The notes beneath the pieces are model-generated. The model was not told the origin of the DNA, did not search any database, and saw nothing but the letters and a program-made list of their open reading frames with translations. Positions 15,337 through 24,406 of a stretch of DNA of 48,620 nt are shown piece after piece. Source of the stretch: CAZNLL01 sp964573885 (lineage in GTDB: Bacteria; Desulfobacterota; DSM-4660; Desulfatiglandales; Desulfatiglandaceae); assembly GCA_964573885.1 (NCBI GenBank), contig CAZNLL010000010.1, forward strand, positions 1 through 48,620. Reading direction: 5' to 3'. The translations under genes were made by a program, and so were the position numbers. Positions within the stretch are counted from its first letter, which is position 1; each line of letters begins with the position of its first letter.

Positions 15337-17685
15337 TCATTCAACACAGACACGCCGTACTTCGCCGATATCGGTCAGGCCCTGAAACACCTTCATAATC
15401 CCATCCTGCTTGAGGGTGGTCATGCCGTCTTTCTGGGCCTGCACAAAAAGATCCTCAGAGGAGGCCTGTTTTTTGATCAGCCTCTTGACCGTCGAGGTTC
15501 CTTCCATGAGTTCATGGATGCCCATACGGCCCTTGTATCCGCTTCCAGAGCAGGCATCACAGCCCACCGGGCGGTAAAGGGTCAGGTCGTTATTGAATTT
15601 TATTGCCGTGTTCTTAAAAGCCTTGGCCCCGTATTCTTCCGTAAACTCCTGAAACTCCTCCCTGGAAGGGTGGTAGGGCTCGCGGCACTGGGTGCACAGC
15701 TTCCGGGTCAACCTCTGGGCGAGGACGCACAAAAAGGCGTCGGAAAAATTGAGGGGGTTCAGGCCCATATCCAGGAGTCTGGTGACCGTTTCCGGGGCAC
15801 TGTTGGTGTGGAGGGTTGAAAAGACCAGATGACCGGTGAGGGACGCCTCCACACCGATGGAGGCGGTTTCATAATCACGCATCTCACCGATCATGATCAC
15901 ATCCGGATCGGCCCTCAAAAAGGCCCGCATGACTCTGGCAAAATCGAGGCCTATCTTGGATTTGACCTCCACCTGCCTCAGGCCCTGTTGGGTAATCTCA
16001 ACAGGGTCTTCCGCCGTCCAAATCTTGATGCCCGGCCTGTTGATATGACCAAGGGCTGCATGAAGGGTGGTGGTTTTTCCCGAGCCCGTAGGCCCCACCA
16101 CCAAAATCAGGCCATAGGGCTGGCGGATGATACGCTTCAGGAGGTGCATGTTTCTCTCATTGAGTCCCATTTGATCGAGCTTCATGGCCCCCGCCTTGGC
16201 GAGAATTCTCAGGACCGCGTCTTCCAGACCGCCGGTGGTGGGAAGGGTGGCGAGACGGAGCTCGAAAGGGGCGATCCCCTTTCGCTTGAATTTAATCTTT
16301 CCGTCCTGGGGCAGGCGCCTCTCGGCGATGTCAAGGCCGGCCATGATCTTCAACCTGGAAAGGATTCCCCTGGCCATGGAGTTGGGAACCTGGAGGTAGT
16401 GTTGACACACGCCGTCCATGCGAAATCGAATGTCGGTCTTTTTTGCAATGGGCGAGGGTTCAATGTGGATATCCGAAGCGCCCTTTCGGTAAGCCGTGAC
16501 CAGGATTTGATCCACGAGCTTCACCACCTGGCTCGACTCCTCATCAAAAAGATCCTCTTCAATCTCCGTTTCCTCTTCTTCTTCAAAGGAGATGTCCGGG
16601 ATCATATCCAGCTCGTCAATCATATCCTCAACCACTTTTTCCTGCCTCGGCGTAAAGAAGTGGTTGATGAAATTTTCTATGTCCTCCCTCACACCCACGG
16701 AGAGCATAATGTTTTTGGTCTTTATGAGCCCCCTGATAAGGCCTGTTTTTCGAAGGTCCTTGGGGTCGTTCACCAGGACCTCCACGCCCTCTTTGCTCCA
16801 TGACAGGGGAACCCACAGGTCATGGAGCAAAAAGGATTTCTTTAAGTTCATGATGAGTTCGACGGGAATGGGGCGATCGGGATCAAAGGCCTTGAAAGGG
16901 CAGCCGTAGAAAAGTGACAAGGATCGGCCCACATCCTCCTTTTTGACCTTGAAGTGGTCGATGAGGATAAATTCCACGCTCTTTTTGGCCTTTTTGGAAA
17001 CGGCCAAGGCCTTCTGGAGCTGCTCTGATGTGACGATCCCATGATGGAGGAGATAGTCATACCTGGAGCCGGAGGAGAAGGTGGCCGTCAGGGCCTGTAG
17101 TTTTTCCTTGATGTCCGCATTTTCAGGATCCAGCACGGATGCGGCTTTGTACAGGTCAAGACTGAAATCCTGACGGCCCTGTCTTTCCAATTCCAGGCCG
17201 AAGCCGTATTTGAGCTGGGCCTGTGTCAGGGCATCCAGATCCGGTTTGCTGGTGATGGTCTTTATCCTCTTTAAAGCCTCGTGGGGGGATCGGGAGGCGA
17301 AAAGACAGGCCACGACCTCCGAGAAAATCTCATGGGAGGTGGGGTCAAAGTGGAACAACTTCTCGTACTCGGAAACGGCTTCTTCAAAGAGACCCAACTC
17401 CTTCAATGCCAGGGCGCTGTCCCTGATCTCCGGTGCGGAGGCCCGGACAGATACGGCCTGCTTGATCATTGAGACGTCTTCCTGGGAAATCTTTCCAGCC
17501 TGCCCCTTTCTTTGGCGGTCTATCTTCTGCCTTAAGAGCCTGACCTTGGCGTGAAGATCCTCAGCAGAAGGGGTTTCCATTTCAGAGGACTTGGACAGGA
17601 TTTCCTCGTATATGCCCAAGGAATCCTCCAGCAATCCCATGGCTTGGTAGACCTCGGCTTCTCTGATTTTTGACTCTATATCCAT
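15337..17685 (-). CDS. PilB/GspE-family secretion/pilus ATPase with N-terminal TPR-like region
   Basis: This 782-residue protein is longer than typical PilB/GspE (about 500-570). Residues 1-200 are helical repeats of TPR type (EEAVSEYEKLFHFDP). A GspE N-terminal/MshEN-like domain (about 205-345) and an acidic linker (365-385) follow, then the ATPase: Walker A GPTGSGKT (531-538), Asp box near 558-562, Walker B VIMIGEMRD (596-604), His box, and zinc-type Cys pairs C674/C677 and C709/C712. PilB ATPases drive pilus extension at the inner membrane. No pilin, PilC or PilT gene is in the window. With MglA and CheA in the same operon, it looks like the motor end of a surface-motility or pilus control system. 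Confidence 0.9.
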   Translation of the reverse strand: MDIESKIREAEVYQAMGLLEDSLGIYEEILSKSSEMETPSAEDLHAKVRLLRQKIDRQRKGQAGKISQEDVSMIKQAVSVRASAPEIRDSALALKELGLFEEAVSEYEKLFHFDPTSHEIFSEVVACLFASRSPHEALKRIKTITSKPDLDALTQAQLKYGFGLELERQGRQDFSLDLYKAASVLDPENADIKEKLQALTATFSSGSRYDYLLHHGIVTSEQLQKALAVSKKAKKSVEFILIDHFKVKKEDVGRSLSLFYGCPFKAFDPDRPIPVELIMNLKKSFLLHDLWVPLSWSKEGVEVLVNDPKDLRKTGLIRGLIKTKNIMLSVGVREDIENFINHFFTPRQEKVVEDMIDELDMIPDISFEEEEETEIEEDLFDEESSQVVKLVDQILVTAYRKGASDIHIEPSPIAKKTDIRFRMDGVCQHYLQVPNSMARGILSRLKIMAGLDIAERRLPQDGKIKFKRKGIAPFELRLATLPTTGGLEDAVLRILAKAGAMKLDQMGLNERNMHLLKRIIRQPYGLILVVGPTGSGKTTTLHAALGHINRPGIKIWTAEDPVEITQQGLRQVEVKSKIGLDFARVMRAFLRADPDVIMIGEMRDYETASIGVEASLTGHLVFSTLHTNSAPETVTRLLDMGLNPLNFSDAFLCVLAQRLTRKLCTQCREPYHPSREEFQEFTEEYGAKAFKNTAIKFNNDLTLYRPVGCDACSGSGYKGRMGIHELMEGTSTVKRLIKKQASSEDLFVQAQKDGMTTLKQDGIMKVFQGLTDIGEVRRVCVE

Positions 17686-17724
17686 TTGTTCCGTCAGGCT
17701 CTTCCCCCCAAGGGTTCACCTAAG

Positions 17725-18336
17725 TTACGACATATTCAGCTCCTTTTCAAGGCGGGCGATGGTGAGCACAATGATGCGTTTCATGGTGGACAGCACATTG
17801 ATCCCCTCCAGGGCGCTGGCCTGAAAAGAAGGGGCGTGAATTGTGTTGTTCAGGTCTTTGTCCAATGTATCCGGAGACAAAAGGGGAATCCCTTTTTCCT
17901 CCAGGTCCCGCTTGTTATATTGGAACACGATAGGGATCTTGGCAATGTCTCTTTTGTGGACGGCCAGATTTTCATGAAGGTCTTTTAGGGAGAGGATGTT
18001 GTTCTTTCTCCTCACCACCATGGAATCCGCCACAAAAACAATGCCGTCCACACCCTTGAGGACTACCCTCCTGGTGGCATTATATTTGACCTTTCCGGGC
18101 ACGGTATAGAACTGTATTTTTACCTGATAGTTCCTGAGCTTTCCCAGTTCCAGGGGAAGAAAATCAAAAAACAGGGTCTTGTCTCCATAGGACTTTACCA
18201 TGACCTTCTTGGTGGGTATACGGTGTTTGTGGACCCTGTAAATGTGTTCCAAATTGGTCGTCTTCCCGCTCCTTTCAGGGCCGTAGTAGACCACTTTGAC
18301 CACCAGCACCCGGTTTTCCCGGTCCACAAACGCCAT
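17725..18336 (-). CDS. mglA: MglA-like small Ras-family GTPase
   Basis: This 203-residue GTPase has the P-loop GPERSGKTTN (from G19), the MglA-type segments FFDFLPLELG and YTVPGKVKYNATRR, and the base-specificity motif NKRD (141-144), with ASA near the end. MglA controls polarity and type IV pilus or gliding motility in Myxococcus; homologues occur widely with chemosensory systems. It is the first gene of the leftward operon, 39 bases before the pilB-like gene, and has a plausible sigma-70 promoter 47-75 bases upstream. No mglB (roadblock-type GAP) gene is in the window. Confidence 0.88.
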   Translation of the reverse strand: MAFVDRENRVLVVKVVYYGPERSGKTTNLEHIYRVHKHRIPTKKVMVKSYGDKTLFFDFLPLELGKLRNYQVKIQFYTVPGKVKYNATRRVVLKGVDGIVFVADSMVVRRKNNILSLKDLHENLAVHKRDIAKIPIVFQYNKRDLEEKGIPLLSPDTLDKDLNNTIHAPSFQASALEGINVLSTMKRIIVLTIARLEKELNMS

Positions 18337-18382
18337 GGATTCCGCCTTATTGCTCCCAGAGAAATTTTCTATTAATTAAAGA

Positions 18383-18411
18383 AGCTTAGGCAAAAGCACA
18401 TGGCCTGTCAA
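18383..18411 (-). promoter_or_regulatory. Possible sigma-70 promoter of the mglA-cheA operon
   Basis: On the minus strand a perfect -35 TTGACA is followed after 17 bases by TAAGCT, which matches the -10 consensus at three of six positions, including both outer ends. It lies between the stop of the NtrC-type gene and the mglA-like ATG. Confidence 0.45.
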
Positions 18412-18428
18412 GGCATAAGGAAGGGGGA

Positions 18429-19859
18429 CTACTCTTCCTTAACCAATGTCTCAAATCTGAGGTTGTATTTTTCGATCTTGGAGTGAAGGGTAGGCCTTGA
18501 GAGTCCTAAAAGCTTGGCGGCCCGAGAGCGGTTCCCTCCGGTGAGGTTGAGGGTTTCGCTGATCAAAATGCTTGCAAAGCGGTCCGTGCATGTGTCGAAC
18601 ATGTTTTCCGTTGATCTGGAAGTCAGTTCCCGGCGAATCCATTGGCGCATGACACCATCCGCACTGTCCGGGCTCCCTTCCTTTTTCGCCCCCTTGCCGG
18701 TGACGGCCTGGGCGATATCTTCAGGGCAGATGGGGGCCCCCCGGTTGAATATCAATGTCTTCTGGAGGGCGTTGGCCAGTTCCCTGACGTTGCCGGGCCA
18801 TGGATGAGCGGGCAGTGCGGCCATGGCCTCTTCCGTGATTCCGGGGTTGTCCATGCCCACATCCAAAGAGAAGCGGGCCAGAAAATACTGGGTAAGGAGC
18901 GGGATGTCCCCCTTGCGCTCCCTTAATGGAGGGAGCCAGATGGTGACCACCTTGAGGCGGTAATAGAGGTCTTCACGGAAACGGCCTGAATCAAGGGCCG
19001 CTTCCAGGTCTCTGTTGGTGGCGGCGATTATGCGCACGTCCACGGGAATGGTTTCCCGGCCTCCCAGACGCTCGATACTTTTCTCCTGAAGCAGTCGCAA
19101 TATCTTGGCCTGAATACTGGAGGGCATATCCCCGATCTCGTCTAAAAACACTGTACCGCCGTGGGCCTGTTCGATCTTGCCGACCCGGCGATGGGAGGCC
19201 CCGGTAAAGGCCCCCTTTTCATAACCAAAGAGCTCGCTCTCGAGGAGATTTTCGGGAATGGCCACACAGTTGATGACCAGAAAAGGCTTGCTGGCCCTAA
19301 GGCTGTGTTGATAGATGGCCCGGGCCGCCAGTTCTTTCCCGGTCCCCGACTCGCCCCGGATGAGGACCGTCGCGTCGGTTGAGGCCACGCGGCCGATGGC
19401 CTTATAAACATCTTGCATGGACCGGCTCCGGCCGATGATGGCCTCCCGGGAGGCCTTATCCGGTAGGGCATCCATGTCCACGGGGGAGCGCATAAAGCGG
19501 CCCGCCTCCAGGGCTTGTTTGATCACATCCAGCATGTCGGGGATATCAAAGGGCTTGAGAATATAGTCGAAGGCCCCCATCTTGGTCGCTTCTATGGCCG
19601 TTTCCGTGGTCCCGTGGGCGGTCATAATAATCACAGGAAGCTTGGGCTCCAATTCGTGAAGGGCCTGGAAGGTTTCAAGACCGTTCATGCCGGGCAGTCG
19701 CATATCAAGAATGGCCAGGTCTGGGATCTTGTTGCGAGCGATGTCCAAACCGGCCTCACCGGAAGGGGCGCTTTCCACGGTATAGCCCTCTTCTGTGAGC
19801 AGTTTTTCAAAACTTCTCCGCAATTGGTCGTCGTCATCAATGACCAGAATGGTGCTCAT
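18429..19859 (-). CDS. NtrC-family sigma-54-dependent response regulator
   Basis: The start is the ATG at 19859 with GGAGG eight bases upstream; the frame is open further upstream but that part overlaps the kinase gene. The 476-residue protein has a receiver (D52 in ILDMRLP), an AAA+ domain with GESGTGKE, GAFTGA and an intact FLDEIGD Walker B, and a C-terminal Fis-type helix-turn-helix (GNRSRAAKLLGLSRPTLHSK). It overlaps the membrane kinase by 23 bases, forming a classical two-component pair. Its targets are unknown; I saw no clear -24/-12 element upstream of the neighbouring transporter. Confidence 0.95.
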   Translation of the reverse strand: MSTILVIDDDDQLRRSFEKLLTEEGYTVESAPSGEAGLDIARNKIPDLAILDMRLPGMNGLETFQALHELEPKLPVIIMTAHGTTETAIEATKMGAFDYILKPFDIPDMLDVIKQALEAGRFMRSPVDMDALPDKASREAIIGRSRSMQDVYKAIGRVASTDATVLIRGESGTGKELAARAIYQHSLRASKPFLVINCVAIPENLLESELFGYEKGAFTGASHRRVGKIEQAHGGTVFLDEIGDMPSSIQAKILRLLQEKSIERLGGRETIPVDVRIIAATNRDLEAALDSGRFREDLYYRLKVVTIWLPPLRERKGDIPLLTQYFLARFSLDVGMDNPGITEEAMAALPAHPWPGNVRELANALQKTLIFNRGAPICPEDIAQAVTGKGAKKEGSPDSADGVMRQWIRRELTSRSTENMFDTCTDRFASILISETLNLTGGNRSRAAKLLGLSRPTLHSKIEKYNLRFETLVKEE

Positions 19860-21327
19860 GTTGATCCTCCATAACAGGGAGGGTGATGAGAAAAGTGGCT
19901 CCCTGTCCCTCCTTGGATAGGAGTTCAAGCCAGCCTCCGTGTTGCTCCAGTATGCGAACGGCGATGCTCAGTCCCAGGCCGGTTCCCTCCTCTTTGGTGG
20001 TAAAAAAGGGTTGGAGTACTTTATTCTGAAGGGATGAAGGAATACCGGGACCCGTGTCCGAGAGCTTGATCAAGACCACTTCGCCTCGAGGATCGTCACT
20101 CTTCACCTCTTCCTGAATGGTGATGGTCCCGCCCCTGATCATGGCTTCACAGGCATTGACGATCAGGTTCACAAGGACTTCTTTGAGTTGTTCCAGGTCC
20201 GCCTGGATCAGTGGGAGCCGGCCCTGTCTGTCCAGTTCAATGTGGACGTCGTAGGATTGGAGGCGATGGGTTAGGAGCTGTATGGTCATGTCCACCACGT
20301 CTGAAGGGCTGATCTTCTGCATGGTGAGCTTTGGGGGCCGGGAGAATTCCAGAAAATTCTGAACAATGGTGTCAATATGGCGGATTTCATCGGAAATCAC
20401 TTGGAAGTCCTCTTTTTGGTCTTCTGAAAGGTCCAGGGACCGGCTTAAAGAGAAGAGCCTCATCTTAACCGAGGTGAGGGGGTTGCGAATACTGTGAGAG
20501 GTCCCGGCCGCCAGTTTGCCCACCAGGGCCATTTTTTCGGCCTGCAAGAGGGATTCCCGGCTCCTCTCCAGTTCGAAGTGGGTGTGGTGCATGTCTTGGA
20601 TCAGTCCCTTAACGCTGAGGCTCAGGGCCTTTACCTCGTCGGGAGAGGTGTAAGAGCCGCCCTGGCCGTCCGCCTCCGAAACCAGTTTGCGGATAGGACC
20701 CAGTATGTGATGGACGAGCACAAAGGTGAGGAGCACCCCAAGGATCAGGACCGCCGCCATGGCCGTCAGGGCGATGATCCGCAGCTTTTCCGCCTGCATG
20801 CGGCTTTGCTCTCTCATTTGGTTGATCTTGGACTTCTGGAGGGCCTTGTACTTTTCGCATAGATCCAGAATGTTGAAAAAGAGGGTCCTTACCTCCTTAT
20901 GAATTTCTGCCCCGGCCTCGCGCTTGCCCGCCTTATAGTGATTGATGACTCTATCCTTGAGGGTGATATAACGTTCGTATTCCGAATCGATCCGGGCGAT
21001 GCCCTCTTTCTCGGCCTTAGACCCCACCAGGGCCTCCACCGTCTTCAGCCGTTCCCGGAAGATCTGTCGGTACTCTCCGAGCCGTCTCAACCAATCAGGG
21101 TCTGCATCCAGAAAATAATAGGACACAAAGCCCTTTTGGTTGATGAGGGCGTTTTCCAGGGCTTCGGCCGCCTCAAAGGCGGCCACGTTCCTTTCTATCA
21201 TGTGGGTGAGAAGGTCCTGCATGCGGTAGGTATACCAAACCATCACCCCTCCCCCCGCGAGGGTGATGAAAACCAAAGCGGAGAGGATCATATAGATCCG
21301 TGAGCGGAGGCCTATTCTATCCCACAT
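19837..21327 (-). CDS. Membrane-bound NtrB-type sensor histidine kinase
   Basis: This 496-residue protein has transmembrane segments at about 11-33 and 184-206 enclosing an all-helical periplasmic domain of about 150 residues, of four-helix-bundle type. A HAMP-like linker leads to the kinase core: H278 (TSHSIRNPLTSVK), N box (VNACEAM), DTGPGIP and GTGLGL. Small ligands such as carboxylates commonly bind these helical domains. It is coupled to the downstream NtrC-type regulator by overlap. The SLC13-type anion transporter two genes upstream is a candidate for co-regulation (inference). Confidence 0.92.
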   Translation of the reverse strand: MWDRIGLRSRIYMILSALVFITLAGGGVMVWYTYRMQDLLTHMIERNVAAFEAAEALENALINQKGFVSYYFLDADPDWLRRLGEYRQIFRERLKTVEALVGSKAEKEGIARIDSEYERYITLKDRVINHYKAGKREAGAEIHKEVRTLFFNILDLCEKYKALQKSKINQMREQSRMQAEKLRIIALTAMAAVLILGVLLTFVLVHHILGPIRKLVSEADGQGGSYTSPDEVKALSLSVKGLIQDMHHTHFELERSRESLLQAEKMALVGKLAAGTSHSIRNPLTSVKMRLFSLSRSLDLSEDQKEDFQVISDEIRHIDTIVQNFLEFSRPPKLTMQKISPSDVVDMTIQLLTHRLQSYDVHIELDRQGRLPLIQADLEQLKEVLVNLIVNACEAMIRGGTITIQEEVKSDDPRGEVVLIKLSDTGPGIPSSLQNKVLQPFFTTKEEGTGLGLSIAVRILEQHGGWLELLSKEGQGATFLITLPVMEDQHEHHSGH

Positions 21328-21616
21328 TCGTAAAATACCGTGCTAAAAGATTTTGTGGTGAGCCATGACCCACGTCCCATATGCCGGCCGGTGTATAGGA
21401 GGGAGCCCATTTTTCTATCTCACAATCCGGGTAAAAATGCAACAAGGGCTAGACCACGCCGTTTTCGATGGGAGCCGGTGTGAGTGGAGGAGAGAGGCAG
21501 ACAAAAAGGACCGCCTTCGGCGGTCCTTAAAAAATAAAGGGATGGTGTAAGTGCCCGTGTAGCGTGGTTGCGTCACCGGCACCGGGGCATGAGAAGAAAT
21601 GCGACAAGCCGGGCCT
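21328..21616. other. Intergenic region upstream of the membrane kinase
   Basis: No convincing gene is seen in these 289 bases. They hold the terminator of the single-receiver gene (21506-21528). No clear -24/-12 or -35/-10 pair was recognised for the kinase gene. Confidence 0.6.
21506..21528 (-). terminator. Rho-independent terminator of the single-receiver gene
   Basis: A perfect 10-bp stem (AAGGACCGCC with GGCGGTCCTT) has a 3-base loop. On the minus strand it runs straight into a T tract (CCTTTTTG). It lies about 90 bases past the stop at 21617. On the plus strand the tail is A-rich, so it acts leftward. Confidence 0.85.
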
Positions 21617-22054
21617 TTAAGCAAGACCGTGCGTGGACAGGGCTTCCTTAACCCTGGCCTCTCTTATTTTCTGTTCATGGTCTCGCTTTTTCTTGGTGGC
21701 CTCCGTGACCTTTTCCATAAGCTGTTCAATGTCACAGGGCTTCATGAGATAATCATAGGCCCCCAGCTTCATGCCCTCAATGGCCGTCTCCACGGTGGCA
21801 TGTCCGGTGAGCATAATGACCTCAGTGAGGGGATTCAGTTTCTTGATTTCTCCCAGGGTTTCTATTCCGTCCATGGCAGGCATCTTGACATCCAGGATAA
21901 CCACGTCAAGATTCCGGTGTTCTTTTAGTTTGTCCAAGGCCTCTTGCCCGCTGAAGGCCGTGAGGACCTCAAGCTCTCTTTTTTCCAGACGCTTGGTCAT
22001 GGTCTCAACAAAGGGCACTTCATCATCCACCAGCATGACGAATGGTTTACTCAT
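21617..22054 (-). CDS. Single-domain response regulator (CheY-like receiver)
   Basis: This 145-residue receiver has D10/D11, phospho-acceptor D55 (VILDVKMP), conserved T/S and Lys (LMKPCD), and a short charged C-terminal helix (ATKKKRDHEQ). It has no output domain, so it works by protein contact or in a phosphorelay. It starts at an ATG behind GAGGAGGGAC. It is set between the SLC13 transporter and the kinase pair and ends at a clear terminator. It may take phosphate from the neighbouring kinase; that is not shown. Confidence 0.92.
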   Translation of the reverse strand: MSKPFVMLVDDEVPFVETMTKRLEKRELEVLTAFSGQEALDKLKEHRNLDVVILDVKMPAMDGIETLGEIKKLNPLTEVIMLTGHATVETAIEGMKLGAYDYLMKPCDIEQLMEKVTEATKKKRDHEQKIREARVKEALSTHGLA

Positions 22055-22109
22055 GGCCGTTGTCCCTCCTCTTCAATGGTTTCTTGTTTACTTTATTCTC
22101 ATTGCTTTT

Positions 22110-22143
22110 CCCCGACCCGGTGCCTCTTGGGCCCGGGTCGGGG
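22110..22143. other. Strong GC-rich hairpin between SLC13 and receiver genes
   Basis: CCCCGACCCGG and its exact complement CCGGGTCGGGG are separated by 12 bases. Neither strand has a proper T tract after it, so it is not a standard terminator. It may limit read-through from the transporter gene or stabilise its mRNA 3' end. Confidence 0.5.
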
Positions 22144-22175
22144 GTTAAAAACCTGCATGTACGGGTGGACCGGCG

Positions 22176-23786
22176 CTATTGCATCCCGCTGTCCATGACC
22201 CCCTTGGCCGTTTCCAGGATCCCTTCAGGGAATCCCACAACATTATAGACCACGAGGAAGCCCACAATCCAGACGACCAGCATGGACAGGATAAAGAGTA
22301 AAAAGCCGTACTTAAGAAAGTCCATGGGGTGGATCATCTTTTCGCCCGTATCCGGATACACCCCCAGCCCGTACACAATGGCGTTGTTGGGTGTGCCCAC
22401 GATAAGGAAATGGGCAAAAGAGGTCGCAAAGGCCACGGCCAGTCCGATGGCCCAAGGCTCGCCCTGAACCCCGGTCATGATTCCCATGGGGATCACAATC
22501 GGCCCGAGGAGGGCGGTTGTGCCTGCGTCCGACATAAAGTTGGTCATGAGACCGGAAAGGCCTGAGAGACCCACCCAGAGGCCGAAACCGGAGTGTATGC
22601 CTATGGACCCTAGGATCTTGAGAAAGCTCTGGGCCAGCCAGAGGGCCGCCCCGCTCTCCTTGAGGAGCGCCCCCAGGGTCAGGGCCCCGCAATACATAAA
22701 CCAGGCGTCCCAGGATATGCCGTTGAGGATCTTTTTCCAGTCTGTTGTCTTGAAGACCACGGGAATCAGAAGGGCCAGAAGGGAGGGGCCTCCCAGGCCC
22801 AGTTCCTCTCCACCCACGATCCAGAGTATGAGGATAAGGAGAAGCATGCCGAAGGTGACATACTCCGGATAGGTCATTTTGCCCATGAGCTTGGTTTCTT
22901 CCTTGATCGCTTTCAGGCCCGGAGTAAGGTCCTTGGTCTTGATCCTTTTACCAAAGAGGACGAGCATATACACGGCCACCAGGACACCCAGGATGGGGAC
23001 CATGGGAAGGCCGTATTTCATCCACGTGAAGAAGTCCATGGGGACATTATATTCACTCCAAAACCCCATCATAATCACATTTCGGCCCCCGGCGGCCGGA
23101 GAACCGATCCCTCCCACATTAAGGGCGAAACAGAGGGTGAAGAGCAAAAATTTTGCCAGGGCCGGGTCATGTTCGATTCTTCCTCCTCTGCTGTTGGCGG
23201 ATACGGCCCCAAAATAGACCGCCGCCATAACCGGGGTCATAAAGGCGCACATGGCATGGGCCGAAATAAAAGAGCCCACCACGGACATGCTGATACAGAG
23301 CACAAAAATAGGCACCAGGAAGCCCCGGGTCCAGCCCAGGAGCCAGCTGGCCAGCCGTTTGTGGAGACCCACGTCCACCACGGCCACACCCATGGCCAGG
23401 ACCCCGAGCAAAAACATGGGGGCGTCGCCGGCGAAGGTCTTCCCGATCATGCTCCGGGGAAGGAGATGGAGAAAATAGGCCAGAATGGGCATGAGGATGC
23501 CGGTAAGGCCGATGGGAATGGCCTCGGTGGCGAAAAAAATGACCGCCATAGGGATGATGCCCAGGACGATCATTGTCTTGTGGGCGGCCTCGGTAACGTT
23601 GTGGGCCACTTCCCACTCAATAAGCTTTTGGGCGAATCCATATTTTTCAACCGTATCGGCCACCGTTTGCGGTGTGGGAAGAATAAACCCTACCAGGATA
23701 AAGATGCCTAACCCGATACATAGCCACAAAAGCTTGTTGGACAGGATTCCGCCCTTCCCTGCTTCATGTTCGACTTCGTGGCTCAT
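22176..23786 (-). CDS. SLC13/DASS-family anion (dicarboxylate/sulfate) symporter
   Basis: This 536-residue, highly hydrophobic protein has about 11-12 predicted membrane segments. It shows DASS-family traits: the AAGGRNVIMMGF segment in mid-protein and the C-terminal GTPNNAIVYGLG, which corresponds to the SNT/SGT-type substrate- and sodium-binding hairpin motifs. These carriers take up C4-dicarboxylates, citrate or sulfate with sodium. The start ATG has AGGAGG eight bases upstream. The CBS-pair protein gene ends 59 bases upstream and probably shares the transcript. The substrate cannot be assigned. Confidence 0.9.
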   Translation of the reverse strand: MSHEVEHEAGKGGILSNKLLWLCIGLGIFILVGFILPTPQTVADTVEKYGFAQKLIEWEVAHNVTEAAHKTMIVLGIIPMAVIFFATEAIPIGLTGILMPILAYFLHLLPRSMIGKTFAGDAPMFLLGVLAMGVAVVDVGLHKRLASWLLGWTRGFLVPIFVLCISMSVVGSFISAHAMCAFMTPVMAAVYFGAVSANSRGGRIEHDPALAKFLLFTLCFALNVGGIGSPAAGGRNVIMMGFWSEYNVPMDFFTWMKYGLPMVPILGVLVAVYMLVLFGKRIKTKDLTPGLKAIKEETKLMGKMTYPEYVTFGMLLLILILWIVGGEELGLGGPSLLALLIPVVFKTTDWKKILNGISWDAWFMYCGALTLGALLKESGAALWLAQSFLKILGSIGIHSGFGLWVGLSGLSGLMTNFMSDAGTTALLGPIVIPMGIMTGVQGEPWAIGLAVAFATSFAHFLIVGTPNNAIVYGLGVYPDTGEKMIHPMDFLKYGFLLFILSMLVVWIVGFLVVYNVVGFPEGILETAKGVMDSGMQ

Positions 23787-23845
23787 AGAAAATCCTCCTT
23801 TCCTGTCTCTGAGCGTGGTGATCTACCCATATGGGGAAGCAGATG

Positions 23846-24406
23846 TCACATCTTGCAGGCCTTCATCCTCTGGAAGACCTCTTTGAATATGTCGGTGAGC
23901 CTCAAAATACCGACAATGTCATCTCCCCGGGTTACAAGAAGGGACTGCCGCTGGCCCATGAGGATCATGTGTATGGCCTCGGCCAGGGTGGCATCTTCAG
24001 ACACAAATTCACCTTCAGAAGGGGCATGGACAAAACTCTTGACTTTGACCTCGGCCGCCTTGGAACAGATATCATCGAGGCTGCCCCGGAAGAGGGCGTA
24101 CTGGTCCAGCATGTTCTTCAAGAACTGGGGGCTGAAGCCGGCCCGGGAGATGGTGGTGGGTTCCCCCACTTTCGCATACTTGGGTTCCAGTGCCCGGAGG
24201 GCATCCAGTTGGCTTATCTTGCCGAGCACCTTGCCATTTTTGTCCAGCACCACTACGGCACGATGCAGGTAGTGGTATCGGCTTCGGTCAAGTTCCTCCT
24301 GGGCCTTTTCCAGGGCCATCACGGCCTCGTAGAGTGTGGCCTCCTCGGACACGGTGGCATACTCTTCAAGGGGCACCATGAGATCCTTTACGGTGACGGT
24401 CTGCAT
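23846..24406 (-). CDS. CBS-domain-pair protein
   Basis: Two CBS motifs are seen in about 186 residues, the first around VPLEEYATVSEEATLYEAV with VVVLDKNGKVLGKIS, the second around EFVSEDATLAEAIHMI with LLVTRGDDIVGILRLTDIF. An intervening helical segment of about 55 residues separates them. CBS pairs bind adenosine nucleotides and sense energy state. The ATG at 24406 is chosen because AGGAGG lies six bases upstream; a TTG two codons earlier overlaps that site's spacing. Its place before the SLC13 gene suggests it tunes transport by energy charge (inference). Confidence 0.85.
   Translation of the reverse strand: MQTVTVKDLMVPLEEYATVSEEATLYEAVMALEKAQEELDRSRYHYLHRAVVVLDKNGKVLGKISQLDALRALEPKYAKVGEPTTISRAGFSPQFLKNMLDQYALFRGSLDDICSKAAEVKVKSFVHAPSEGEFVSEDATLAEAIHMILMGQRQSLLVTRGDDIVGILRLTDIFKEVFQRMKACKM

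Noticed and set aside
15829..16803. Plus-strand open frame antisense to the PilB-like ATPase
   Set aside because: It lies wholly within the ATPase gene and has no ribosome site or motif.
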